Part shown: in pieces, positions 51,174 through 61,795 of the stretch
How the letters are laid out: each line of letters begins with the position of its first letter
Position numbering within the stretch: position 1 is the first letter of the stretch
Origin: Schizophyllum amplum
Lineage: Eukaryota; Basidiomycota; Agaricomycetes; Agaricales; Schizophyllaceae
Direction of reading: 5' to 3'
DNA: 64,000 bases
NCBI GenBank assembly: GCA_007026445.1
Contig: VDMD01000004.1
Location: 1,798,001-1,862,000, forward strand
Position numbers and translations under genes: made by a program
Notes under the pieces: model-generated
Database searches by the model: none
Told to the model about the DNA's origin: nothing
Seen by the model: only the letters and a program-made list of their open reading frames with translations

Positions 51174-52008
51174 ACTGACTCGGAGACTGCTTTATGTCCG
51201 CTACCGATCCTACTGTGGTTGGGCTCGAATCTGACTCTGTCCCGTCCTTCGTCCCTTGCTATTGGGACGGACGCTCTCCATTTATCTTACATCCCTTTTC
51301 TTCACTCGGAACGCAATCTGGAGGACCCAAATACCTTTACTTACAACACAGCTTTGGAACATCTACGAACAAGAGTTACGGTTATAATCATGGGCAAAGA
51401 TTTGGAGATGATCATGAGCGTGTGTTTTGAGCACCAGCCCGCCTGGGACGGCACCAGATGTTCCCTCTAACAGTTCATCGTCAAAGCAATGCGGCTTCAT
51501 AAACTTACAGTACTTAGCAGACAGGCAGCGGTACAGAGACTGCCAGTGGTCGGCAAAGTGCAGATAAGATAGGGTATTCACGTTCGACATGAATGCCTTT
51601 GAGGTTTAGTATAGTATGCATCGCCCGAGTGACAAGTTCAAAGGTTTGCACACCTCTGTTCCTACACGATAACCACGGAACTTGCAAGGACTCTACGCCG
51701 TAGGGGCCAAACGGGCCACGAAACGCGATTGAAGTGAACCGATGCCAGCCACTGACAGCGGCCATCTGCCATCATGACGAGCGTTGAATCAAGCGCCCGA
51801 GGGGCTCTACAGCTTCAAATCTTCATAGCATGTGCATACTGTAGGCGATGCAGACTCGCTTGGCACCATGCACAAATATTATATATCATACAGGTCCATC
51901 GTGCGCTGGCACCGTCCCTACAACTCATTACCCTGACACCAATCGCGTCAGTCCATCCAGTTTTCCATGTAAAAGAAGAGACTAACTTACGCTCATGTTA
52001 GACGGTCG
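51174..52008. other. Intergenic, no gene recognised
   Basis: 835 bp between the LINE fragment and glycine-rich gene A. The sequence is more A/T-rich than neighbouring genes and carries only short frames without motifs. An AATATTATATATCAT patch (about 51872-51886), about 125 bp before the next ATG, could act as a TATA element. Confidence 0.4.
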
Positions 52009-52320
52009 ATGGATGCTCTAAAGAGGATGAAAGACAAGATGAGGTTCGAGTGGGCGAAGGTAGCTTTTGTCACTCCTGAATACTTAGATCAGATTACTAA
52101 TCGTCAATAGCGCGCTCAGAATTCCTCACCGCGTTCTGGTACGACTCATGGAACGTCCAACGTAGGCTGGAGAGTGACAGCGGGTACCACCGGTGGCGGT
52201 TTTGCGTATGATGCTGGGGGTCATTATGGCGGCGGCGGGGGATATGGGGGAGGTGGTGATGGCGGAGGAGGGGGGTGCGATGGTGGTGGCGGGGGAGGAG
52301 GAGGCGATGGCGGTAGTTGA
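52009..52320 (+). CDS. Small glycine-rich protein, tandem paralogue A
   Basis: A two-exon gene. Exon 1 (52009-52059) encodes MDALKRMKDKMRFEWAK and ends at a GT donor (gtagct). Exon 2 (52111-52320) encodes RAQNSSPRSGTTHG, SNVGWRVTAGTTGGGFAYDA and a Gly/Tyr/Asp-rich tail with one Cys (GGGGGCDGGGGG), ending DGGS. It is 86 residues with no signal peptide. The basic amphipathic first exon and its exact position match gene B at 53019, so the two arose by duplication. A short glycine-rich disordered protein could bind RNA or form assemblies; no function is known to me. It has no extended frame on other strands that is coding-like. Confidence 0.65.
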
Positions 52321-53018
52321 GGTTGAACGTCGAGAGGGATCTCAGGAGTTGATGGAAAGGAAAGATCTGTCAGGAGTCAATGTACAAGTGAAATATATGG
52401 TGTATACCTTTTGTTTTCAGGAACATGATATGCCAATGTGGCAATGTGGTCTTGCCTAGCGTCTACCCATCCGTAGACCACGAGTGGTAGCGGTAAAGTA
52501 GTTCCTGATAAGTAGTGAAAGTAGCGCTCATTGAGGCAGGCGCCCTCGGGGACGATGACAGGCCGAGGCTGCAGAGACATTTACGGATCTTGATGCATAT
52601 GCCAGTGGGGTGGACGACCAGGCTGTAGAAGGCTGTACAAGTAGCTATGTGTCAATAGGTCAAATAACAGGCGAGCACACGCACTTAGCGAAAACGATGA
52701 AGCTGGATTGTCTTTCAACATCAACGACAAACAGGAGGTCCAAGATCTCCGAAATTGCGCCTCAAAACGCATCGTCGAGCCCGGCGGCAGCCCGCCTATC
52801 TGATGACAGTCATCTGTGGTCGACCGTGCTGGTGTTAAACACAGGCAAGCGGCTCACAGCATCGTCGCCATATGCTTAGCAAATGTGCTCCCGCACATAT
52901 ATAAGCAGGTGACCGTGCCATCGTTTCAATATCCACTATTTTTTCCCAATCAATAGTCGTCAGTCTTCCCAGCGGTCTTGATTAGAGGCGCGCTGACCAC
53001 CACGACGACAGAGCACAT
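52321..53018. other. Intergenic between tandem glycine-rich genes
   Basis: About 700 bp. It holds the TATA-like element of gene B and no convincing gene. The plus-strand frame at 52610-52879 has no recognisable motif. Confidence 0.4.
52898..52905 (+). promoter_or_regulatory. TATA-like box of glycine-rich gene B
   Basis: TATATAAG, about 115 bp upstream of the ATG at 53019, followed by a pyrimidine-rich patch (ctattttttccc) and a CCACCACGACGACAG leader. Confidence 0.5.
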
Positions 53019-53636
53019 ATGGACGCACTCAAGAGAATGAGAAACCGGATGAGGGCGCGTCGCGAGGCGAAGGTATATTATCCCTATTCATTTCGTCAAC
53101 CAGGCCAGAAGTATTGATTCATTTAGCAGAAACTAAAGCCCACAAACCGCGGCGGTGGCATTGGCTCTGGCCCCAGTACGCAGAGCGGGCCAGCCAATCC
53201 CAACACCAATATGATGGCGTGGTCTGTTGGCGATGATGGCGGCGGCGGCGGCGGCGGCGGCAATACTTGCGATAACAATGGCGGCGGCGGCGACAGCTGC
53301 GACAAGAGCGGCACGACAAGCTGCGGCGGGGGCGACCATAAGAGCGGCAATGTCGACGGAGGCGGGCATAGCAGTGGGTATACCGGTGGGCATAGTGGCG
53401 GGTACAGCGGCGGATACAGCGGCGTGTACAGCGGCGGTCATCATAGCAGCAGCGGTGGCGGTGGATATAGTGGCGGCGGAGATAGTGGAGGAGGTGGGTA
53501 CAGTGGAGGAGGCGGGTACAGTGGAGGAGGCGGGTACAGTGGAGGAGGCGGGTACAGCGGCGGCGGAGACAGTGGTGGTGGGGGTGGTGGTGGAGGAGGT
53601 GGAGGTGATAGTGGAGGCGGCGGCGGAAGCTATTGA
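53019..53636 (+). CDS. Glycine-rich protein, tandem paralogue B
   Basis: Exon 1 (53019-53072) encodes MDALKRMRNRMRARREAK, nearly the same as the first exon of gene A (MDALKRM-x2-KMR). The intron ends TAGCAG, a tandem NAGNAG acceptor, so exon 2 may start with or without one Gln codon (53127 or 53130). Exon 2 reads QKLKPTNRGGGIGSGPSTQS and MMAWSVGDDGG. A long Gly-rich region follows with Cys pairs (NTCDNNGGGGDSCDKSGTTS), His/Ser/Tyr repeats (GYTGGHSGGYSGGYSGVYSG) and YSGGGG units, ending GGGGGSY. The product is about 187 residues. It has no signal peptide. The composition resembles glycine-rich RNA-binding or phase-separating tails, but no RRM is present. The function is unknown. Confidence 0.7.
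53496..53549 (+). repeat. 18 bp coding tandem repeat (YSGGGG)
   Basis: Three perfect copies of GGGTACAGTGGAGGAGGC run head-to-tail (53496, 53514, 53532), with a diverged fourth at 53550. Perfect identity implies recent slippage and probable length polymorphism. Confidence 0.85.
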
Positions 53637-53840
53637 GAAAGGGCCTTGATGAAAGGGAGAGGAGAGAGCTTGAGCCATCGTGCAAACACATCACATACCG
53701 ACACTGAATCTGTTGCACGATATTTATTTCTCGACCAAACGTGCTCACCACCTAGAATCGTCTCCTTGTATGCCCTCCCTCTTCCCATGAATGAGGTGAT
53801 ATTACACTGAAGCATGACTCGTGCGCAACCGTTAGGCAAC

Positions 53841-54335
53841 CTAGCCGCGGACGACTATCGACTCCCTGATCTCTACGTCGACGTCGTCAACGCCATACTC
53901 AATCAAAAGATCCTCGCACTGGACGACAACATCGACTCCAACTTCGCGAGAGAGGGTACCAGGCTTGACCCCTATCCAAATGATGTCAGGGGCAGAGCCG
54001 TCTGCCAATTGTTCGTCGTAGGCAATGCGGACCACGTCCAAGCTCGTCCACAGGACCCGCTTCTCGTCGAGGGCGTCAATGACTTTCCCGACTAAGTCGC
54101 CATGCCAAACGTCGGCGAACTTGTTGTTGATGGGTGGCCTGAGGCGCCTGGTCCTGGCATACGCTTCGGGGTCAGTCGGCGCTTCCCATGGGGTAGTGCT
54201 GCTGCGAGCGACAAGAGTGGGCCTGGATGGTAGGCCAGCGTAGTACATCCTCGCCTCCTCGTCGGTGACTATAGGGGGGCGGGGAAGGGTAATACGAGTC
54301 TTGCCGTCTGTGCCAGAAAAATTGGCGTCGGACAT
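53841..54335 (-). CDS. Hypothetical protein, probably truncated Agaricomycete family member
   Basis: A single-exon frame: MSDANFSGTDGKTRITLPRP, VTDEEARMYYAGLPSRPTLV, RSSTTPWEAPTDPEAYARTR, PPINNKFADVWHGDLVGKVI, LDEKRVLWTSLDVVRIAYDE, IIWIGVKPGTLSREVGVDVV and DVDVEIRESIVVRG, then TAG. The pattern (ARxYYxGLPSRPxLVAR, TPWExPTxPEAY, LWTSxDVVRI, DVDVEIRES) is one I associate from memory with longer uncharacterised Agaricomycete proteins that continue after EIRES. If so, this copy of 164 residues has lost its C-terminal part, and no continuation is visible at 53640-53840. It shares a divergent promoter with the WW-domain gene. Confidence 0.6.
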   Translation of the reverse strand: MSDANFSGTDGKTRITLPRPPIVTDEEARMYYAGLPSRPTLVARSSTTPWEAPTDPEAYARTRRLRPPINNKFADVWHGDLVGKVIDALDEKRVLWTSLDVVRIAYDEQLADGSAPDIIWIGVKPGTLSREVGVDVVVQCEDLLIEYGVDDVDVEIRESIVVRG

Positions 54336-54599
54336 GATAGGCTGCGGCTGAAAGGCTGGGCATTGAATTGCTTGTTGGGAGGAGAGCTGAAGGCAGTGGA
54401 AGATCTGGAAGAGAGGTCACCCGAGTCTCAGTCTGGACGTTTATGAACCTGGGTGGCAGTGTGGGACACGTGATTTGGCAGCGCTGAGATGACGCAATGA
54501 CGTCGAAGCACAGCTCATCTGTGGTGCACAGTCAGTACAAAAGCTCGGGGGCTCCTGAGTGCTCTTCACCTGAACGAACACCACAACCATCTCGCGAAT
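54336..54599. promoter_or_regulatory. Divergent promoter with E-box and CRE-like sites
   Basis: 264 bp between divergent starts. CACGTG lies at 54467-54472, and TGACGTCG (CRE/ATF-like) at 54498-54505, preceded by TGACGCAA at 54490-54497. Such sites bind bHLH and bZIP factors in fungi; use here is inferred. Confidence 0.45.
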
Positions 54600-55436
54600 A
54601 TGAATTACGACGAAAACACCCTTCCCCATGGATGGACAAGGCAGATGCATGACGGACATCCGTTTTACGTGCGGTAGTACGCCAGACGAACTGAACGCGC
54701 GCTAACAGCCTACCAGGTAGATACGATGGCCAACCCCCCACGCTCGATTTGGGTACACCCCTTCGAGGACGAGCAATTTTTGCGCGAGAACCCAGAAGCA
54801 CGGGAGAACATGGGCTCCAGACCGTCGATGTCGCCGCGCCAGAGCAGCAGCCGCGCGCCAGGAGAGGCCGGCGACCGTGGTCTATTCGGAAAGAGTCACC
54901 ACGGCTTCCAGCCTCCGCCGATGGACCAGCGACCCCAATCCAACAGCAGCCACGGGCTTGTGGGCAAGCTGATCAAGAAGGCGATCAGCTCAAAGTCAGG
55001 CCGCCACAAACAGCAGGGGTACTATGGGCACAGTCAGAGCATGCCGCAGCACTTCGGAGGCCCGCCAGGCTATGGAGGTGGAGGTATGGGCGGAGGCATG
55101 GGCGGAGGTATGTATGGAGGTCCTGGGGGATTCGGTCACCACGGACCACCACACCACGGCGGCGGCGGTGGATTCGGCGGCGGTGGATTTGGCGGAGGGT
55201 TTGGCGGCGGGCCAGGTTACATGCAGCAAGGTCGTCCACAGCGCCGTGGGATGGGCGGCGGCATGGCCATGCCACTCATGGGCGGTATGGCAGGAGGTCT
55301 GCTGCTGGGTGAAGCTTTGGACGGACATGACGGTGGCTATGGAGGAGATTACGGAGGAGGAGGAGGAGATTATGGAGGAGGAGGAGGGGATTTCGGCGGC
55401 GGCGGAGGAGATTTCGGCGGAGGGGGAGATTTCTGA
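54600..55436 (+). CDS. WW-domain glycine-rich protein
   Basis: Exon 1 reads MNYDENTLPHGWTRQMHDGH and PFY. After a 46 bp intron the WW domain finishes VDTMANPPRSIWVHPF, giving the two signature Trp residues and the final Pro (L-P-x-G-W ... W-x-H-P). WW domains bind PPxY or similar Pro-rich ligands. The rest includes SPRQSSSRAPGEAGDRGLFG, SHGLVGKLIKKAISSKSGRH, then Gly/Met/His-rich sequence, a hydrophobic patch (MAMPLMGGMAGGLLLGEALD) and terminal GGDYGGGGGDYGG-type repeats ending GGGGDF. The pattern (WW, basic helix, Gly-rich with a GGLLLGE patch) is common in basidiomycetes. Function is unknown. The membrane-like patch may insert into or associate with membranes. Confidence 0.85.
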
Positions 55437-55683
55437 GCGACGACTATCGTCGACCATGCCCGACCTGTACTGTAAAGCCGCATAATTGTGTATAGTAGCC
55501 AGAATGTAGTCGTGTAGCGCCGTCCCAGAAGATGAGCATAGTCTTGATCAGCAAAAGCGTTGCAGACAAACATCCAGGTAGGTGGCAGTCAGCACACCGA
55601 GTGATGGGAAGGAAGAAGAGGACGAGCACGTGCGTGATTGCGCGGAAGGGTGCGCCGGTACTTGGTGCTCGCCATCGTGTACG

Positions 55684-58600
55684 ATGGCGCCGGTGCTGCT
55701 CTCGTCCCTCAGCCCGCATATATGCATTCTGCCCTCCCCAGATCTCGTCGACCTCCTCGACGCCTCCAGCCTTCCAGACCTCCCCACCATCCTCCAGTCC
55801 TTTTCCCCGCTCCCCCAAGGTGCGGAATATCCCCGCTATGCGTGAACGCGTCCGCTGACAACATGCAGTGACGACGCGTACTTCCACTCTGACCCCCGTC
55901 CCCCATGTCTCCTTTGCTCTGCGATTCTCCGACCTGCGCGACATCGAAGAAGCGTGCAAGGAGGATGAGGACCGGCGCGCGATGCGAACATTGGACTGGA
56001 TCGGTGGTCGCATAAACGCGCAGTGCAAAACGTGGGTCGACGAGGCAGCGAAGAGCGCGCCAGGGATGAAGGAGCCCTGGTGGGATGAGCTTAGACGCTG
56101 CACTGAGGGCGACAATGTTCCCGACAAGACCGAGTGCTGGAATCACCCGTCAGCCAGTGCGTATGCCTGATCGCATGAACTTGTTCAGTCGCTGACGGTA
56201 TGCTAGTCATGCTGGCGGTGTCTACCAACACGGCGAACCCCTTGCAAGCCATTGCGATGCTGCACTCGCGCGCGATCGACCTCCCGCCTTGGGTTGACCC
56301 GGCATGCCTCAAGTACACACTCATCGTCCACACAAGCACCTCATCCCTCAACGACGAAGAGTGAGCTATATTGGCTGTCATGCAACTCGTACACTGACGA
56401 CTCTGCAGGGCTGAAGCCCTCTACAATGCCGTTAAGAAGCAATATGGGCTTCACAGCTATCTACTTTCCCTCACGATGCCCTCTCCGCCGCCGGACCCCG
56501 TACCCGTGCCGGCGCTGCTGCCTCGGCTACCACGTCCATCGGACGAAGGGTCCAAACCCGAGCCGCCCACACTAAACTCCCTCCGCCTATGTGAGACCGA
56601 TATACAGACGACTGCCCGCTTTACCCGCGAGTTTGTAGTCATGTCCCTCGTCCCTTGGATGGAGCAACGTGTTATGGAGTGGAACGAAAACGTAAGCCGC
56701 ACTTTGCTCTATCCGTGCCACTCTGAGCTTCCGTGAAGTTTGTCTCTGCCAGGCGTCTACCGTCCCGACTATTCTCTTCGACGCGGCGTCTCTTTGGCTC
56801 GGGACCCGTGTCGCCAGCTCCCGCACCACCACTACACCATGCAGGGTCTTCATCCGTGTCATATACGTTGCATCGGTCATCGACTTATGCTGGGGGCCCC
56901 ATAAACCCAGTCGCGGGCCTTGCTACGCCGCCACCGCAGCCGCGACGGTTAGCTGAGTTCGCCACAATCTTGGGTGACTTCAACTCGCCGTGTCTGTATG
57001 GGAAGCGATGAGGAAAGATGGGAAGGGTGGTTGGGTGCGCTTGTTACCTCTGCAATGTGTGGTCGACTTACCTCGACTCAGGATATCTTGCCACTGCTCC
57101 TCACTCCGTCCCCGTCTCTTGCGGGATACGCTTCTACCAGCCTAACTGCATTGACGAATACCCCGCTACCTTCTGCCGAGATCCCAGCACGCGTGCAGGT
57201 GAAGGCGCTTGCATATGCGGTGCGATGGGCTGTTGGAATAGACCCCGCCGACTTCTCAAGTGACGTCTTGGAAGGGGAGAGGTGGCTAGCTTGGGCGTCT
57301 GGCGACGTGCGTGTTTATTGCTGTGGATGTCTGCCATTCTCACACGATCTCATCAGGCAGAAGAGGCACCCTCATCGCTGCTGCTGCACATGCAGCGCAC
57401 CTCAGCGCATTCAAACGGCGCGATCCCAAGTTGCGTCGAGCCGGGCTGTGGTACGTCTTCGCCGCAAAGCGGCTAGAGAAGTGCGGCATTGTGAGGCATA
57501 CGCTTGCTCTGCTCCGATTTATGCTGACGGTTGCGCAGCGTCCACTCACAATCCACTTCCTGCGCATGGCGCACGAGCTCTTTGGCACACCACCACCTTA
57601 CGCGAATATGCTTACGCTGTCACCGTCGTTTTGGGATTCGGAGAACGTCTCGGCGCCTTCACTGTCCAGCAAGCCCTCCGGCGAACAAATCACAGGTCTG
57701 GAGGAGATGATGACGGGCATTGAGCAACCTTTGGGTACACATTTGATTTACCGCTTGCTACTTTCGCTAAGCCAACCCCTGTAGGACGCCTCCTGTACAC
57801 CAGTGGCGAAGTTGTCGCTGCCATCGAGCTGTTCCTGTCTCTGTTGCAGCTGACCGTGAAGGTCAACCTCACTACGCCGACTTGGAGACTGGCGGATATA
57901 CCGACAACAAATGGGACCGTGGACGGCGAGAAGGTTCCCACGCCACCAGAAGGGAAGGACAAGTCTTTCCTGGACGACTTCAGGGTTGCATATTCGGTGA
58001 GTAGTACGCCGTGCTGTGTACCACGCTTTTCATTGACTGCTTTATCAGCATTATCTGTCGACTTTGTCATCACCAGATGCGAGTGAGCTTAACGTCGAAC
58101 TACCATTTCGCTTCTCTCAGGCGCGCGAGACCAAGGTCCGCGTCCCGGGGAAGAGCTCGGGCGGGAAGGCGGGCGACGATGCATGGACTGCCAAAGAGGA
58201 GACCTGGAAGGCGTTTGCGAAGAAACAGGGACTTCCCACACCGAAGGGGTACCTCATACAGTGCGACGACAACGCACCTATTGTGGCTGGTGAGTTTGGT
58301 TTTGCAGGTGGACAAATTTTTGCTGACCATGAGACCAGAAACTTTCTGGGTTGATGTTGCCTTGCGCAACCCTTTGGAGGCCCACGTTGTTCTAAACAAC
58401 TTGACACTCAAATTTGGGGACGAGACCGTCCCTGGCACAGTAGATGTCGAGACTCTAGACGAGATTCAACTCGGCCCTCGGGAGAACCGCACAGTGCGTA
58501 TCCCATCCTCTCCCTTGCTCAATTCACGGCTCATCTTGCTTTAGATACCCATCGCAGTGACAGCTCATGCACCGGCCTCCCTCACCTTCGCATACGTCAC

Positions 58601-60596
58601 GTATACGTTCCTGTCTTTGCTTCCTGCCAGGGAGCCGCTCACATACCGGGGCGCAAGGCTGCATGCGACTGCCGCGCAGCGTCAAAACCCCACCTACGCG
58701 CCCGACATCACACTCAAAGCGGCCGTGCGCGACCGTGCACATCGCCTCCGCGCCTGTTTCGCCGATGACACAGAGGGGCACACGCTGCTGTTGAGCGAGG
58801 GCGAGGTGCGGCACCTGACGCTGCGATTCACGAACGAAGGCGTGCAACCTGTGGGCGAGCTGTGGATTGTGCCTAGCGAGCGAGACGAGGACGATGTGTG
58901 GTGGGCGGATGTGACGGCTGGGTCGGACGCCAACGATGAAGCTACTTCGGACGCAGAGGGTGAGCAGGAGGTTTTGCGGTCAGATAACAGTCTGCTGCCG
59001 ACGCCGCCAATGCGCGTGGCATTGCGCAATGCAGCTGGCGACGTCGTATTACAGCCAGGCGAATCGATGGATCTGCCGCTCACTCTTCATGCCGCCAATG
59101 TGGGCGAGAGGGAGTTGTCCTTGCTGTTCGTGTATCGGGAGGTATGCGAATTCAGTCTTGCCACATTGATGCCCAACTGACTTGTTTACAAAGAACGAGT
59201 CCGAGTCCTTCTATCCGACAAGACTGGCCCGCTACTACGACGTGCGGAGAGCGTTCCTGGCTAGCATGCAAGCGCGGCCTTCGTCGACGTATGACCATCT
59301 GTTCTTCGTCGACATCTCCGTGGAGAGCAGGTCACCCAGCACCGTGCATGTTACACAAGTGACTACCATGAGCCCGACATGGCAACTGCTGCCCTTGGTT
59401 CGAAATGTCGAGTACGCATGTTCTCTCTGTATAGTGATTTTCGCTGATTTTTTGTCATAGCGTTGTGATGGCCCCGAGGCAGAAAACCCGGTTCATGTTT
59501 GCTGCGGATCCGTGGGAAGGGCAATCAGGATCTCGAGAGACGCGCGCATTCGTGAAGCAGAAGTTGAAGGGCCTTATCGTGGGCGACGAACTGAACGAGT
59601 CCTCCCCGCCGCCTATCGACCTACTCTGCTGCCATTCATCACTGGTGAGTGCTTCACTCTCCCCGTCGGCTATGATGCTGATGTCGACTGTAGGCTAACC
59701 AAAGACGGACACCATTGTCTCCTGCCTTGAAGCATCTCGTCCTCGCCGGACGGCGCAAACTCATCTCGCAGTCGAACGCCACTTCATTCCCGCACATTCC
59801 ATCACGGACGCATCCCTACATCTTCCCGTTGCACAACCCCTCCTCCGTCGACGCCGTCCTGTTCTGGACCATGCCTTCACAGCAGCGCTCTGGGCATATA
59901 CTGGTTTCAGGACTACGCATGGGTGCATCTCATGCGCCGCTTCGCAATATCGTCGAGGCTGCGGAGAGCGCGAAGGTGAAGCGGAGCATGTATGCCGAGA
60001 CGCAGCGCGAGCGGGCGGAGTGCTCTTCGCTGTGCGCGAGAGCGAGTGGAATATGGAGATGGACCCGCTTGTCGTACGGCCAGTGCCGGCATCTCGTCTG
60101 GAGCATGACTTTACCAAGGGTAAGGAGGGCTCGCAATGTGGTATCGAGGTGACTAACATTGTGACTTTAGACCCCTCCGAATACCTGTCCCCTTCGTGGT
60201 GCGGAACTTCTCGCAGACGCATACCTGTGCGTTCTCCCTCAAGTTCACCAGCACAACGGGCGTGTATCCACCATTGGCGTAAGTCTACCGATATCGAGCA
60301 TTTCGTCCGCTCGTACTTACACTTCTGGCAGACAAATTCAACCACCGCCTTATACGGGTCGTCTAACATTCCGTGGCCGCCTCGAACCCTGTCAACGAAC
60401 AAACGTAACCCCCAGCTTATGGATCACTCGCCCTGGGACGTACAGCTTAGGACATTGGAGGGCAGAGACCGAGGTGTTCGAGCAAGAGAACGATGTTCCG
60501 TCTACCGATGGTGTTCCCGCAGTGCGCCATAGGTATCTGCAGACACCCGCGCCAGAGGACGACGTATGCTTCACCGTCAGCGATGTTCATAGATAG
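55684..60596 (+). CDS. TRS85: TRAPP complex subunit Trs85/TRAPPC8
   Basis: A subunit of the TRAPPIII Rab1/Ypt1 GEF, acting in ER-Golgi traffic and autophagy. The start is MAPVLLSSLSPHICILPSPD. Conserved stretches in order are SFALRFSDLRDIEEACKEDE, RTLDWIGGRINAQCKTWVDE, VMSLVPWMEQRVMEWNEN, RLPSRLFSSTRRLFGSGP, LAVSVWEAMRKDGKGG, DPKLRRAGLWYVFAAKRLEK, LTIHFLRMAHELFGTPPP, TFWVDVALRNPLEAHVVLNN, LSEGEVRHLTLRFTNEGVQP and FAVRESEWNMEMDPLVVRP. The C-terminus is built of several small exons ending DVCFTVSDVHR and TAG at 60596. There are about fifteen short introns. Single-base breaks are apparent near 56983 (GDF then LAVSVWEAM) and 57386 (SSLL then AHAAHLSAFKRR). The last 20 bases overlap the stop end of the convergent Mpv17-family gene. 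Confidence 0.88.
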
Positions 60597-61578
60597 TACT
60601 ACTACAGCCCATATACTGATCAAGGGGACGGGAGGGCGGGCGGTGGCTCCGCGTCTCGGACTCTTCGGATTCCTTCTTGATGCGCTCCTTCTCTCGCCGG
60701 AGGGTGGCAGCGCGCAATTTCTTCATGTGCATGTTGAAGAAGGTCTGGTGAGAAAGATGTGAGACGTGCGGTGCGGGGAAGCGGGGTAGGGAGATGGTAC
60801 GCACGCCGAGCACAAATTGGACGGCGTTGAAGAAGGGGACCCAGAGCTCGACAGGGATGAAGCCCTGCGCGATAGTGAGGCTCAGCGGGGACACGACCCA
60901 GGTGATCTGTAGCCGGTCAGTATCGCCCACAATACGCAAACATGCGCGCCACGCACCCGAATGACCGAAAAGAAGCCCGTCTTCACTGTCTGCACGACCT
61001 CCTCAAGCGACTTTGCGCCGTTGATCACTGCCATACTCGCAAGGAACGCTGTCACTGAGCGTTAGCCCTACCCCCCTGCTGCGCCCCGATAGTCAGCTCA
61101 CCTGCAGTCTGTACGGGCGCAACGAGCAAGTTGCTGGCGAGGATCTGGCCCACGCGTGCGCCGAGCCCTACGCGCCCCCGGAATGCGCGCTGCAGCAGCC
61201 CGATGAGGACATGGCCAAGAGGTGCAGAGACGAGGAAGCCATAGAGCGCCATCTTGGCTGCCTTCGCGTCGACGTGCGCTTGTGCGAGCACCTTGGAGGA
61301 TGCAGAGGCATCGGGGGCGGTCTTCTTGGGCGGGATACCGGCGAGGAAGCTGCCTAGCACTTCTTGCAAGAAGCAGAGAGTAGCTGAGGGCGCATAGTTA
61401 GATGAGGACACACAATCATGGGATGAGGGGAAGGGGAAGGGGAAGGGAGCGAGATCAGGCCAAGCGACGAACCGGTGGTCAACGCCTTCGTGCGCAACGG
61501 GTGCGCCGTCAGCGACCTCAGGTACCGCGCCAGCAGCGGGTTTATGGGCTTTCCGACCGGCGCAGCGGGCGTCGACAT
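60577..61578 (-). CDS. Mpv17/PMP22-family membrane protein
   Basis: A small multipass protein of peroxisomes or the inner mitochondrial membrane. From MSTPAAPVGKPINPLLARYL, then SLTAHPLRTKALTTG and after an intron LCFLQEVLGSFLAGIPPKKT. Membrane segments include MALYGFLVSAPLGHVLIGLL and VGQILASNLLVAPVQTAAFL. The family signature follows in RITWVVSPLSLTIAQGFIPV and ELWVPFFNAVQFVLG, which corresponds to the W-x-P-x-x-(N/Q)-F box. The last exon is TFFNMHMKKLRAATLRREKE, a basic helix, and a Ser/Pro-rich end (CSSTIYEHR). The stop at 60577-60579 lies inside the convergent TRS85 coding region. The frames are otherwise intact. The organelle cannot be assigned from the sequence; no classic PTS1 is present. 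Confidence 0.85.
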
Positions 61579-61795
61579 GGTGTGCAGAGTACAAGGAGGC
61601 GGCGGGCGCCTGGTTGGGACAATAGCCGGTTTATAGCCGGTGCACTCATGTCTTCTGACTTCAATGTGAGACTCGCAGCTCAAGCAGCGGCAGCAGAGGG
61701 TCGTTCCAAGACGTCCAAATTCAATATGCGCGAAGGTATAGGTACTATGGTATGTAGCAAACGTAAATAAGCATCGTCTAGTGCGTGAGCGGGCT

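Noticed and set aside
53119..53751. Long antisense frames over glycine-rich gene B (His/Arg-rich and Ala/Thr-rich)
   Set aside because: They are shadows of GGN repeats read on the other strand, without start context or motifs.
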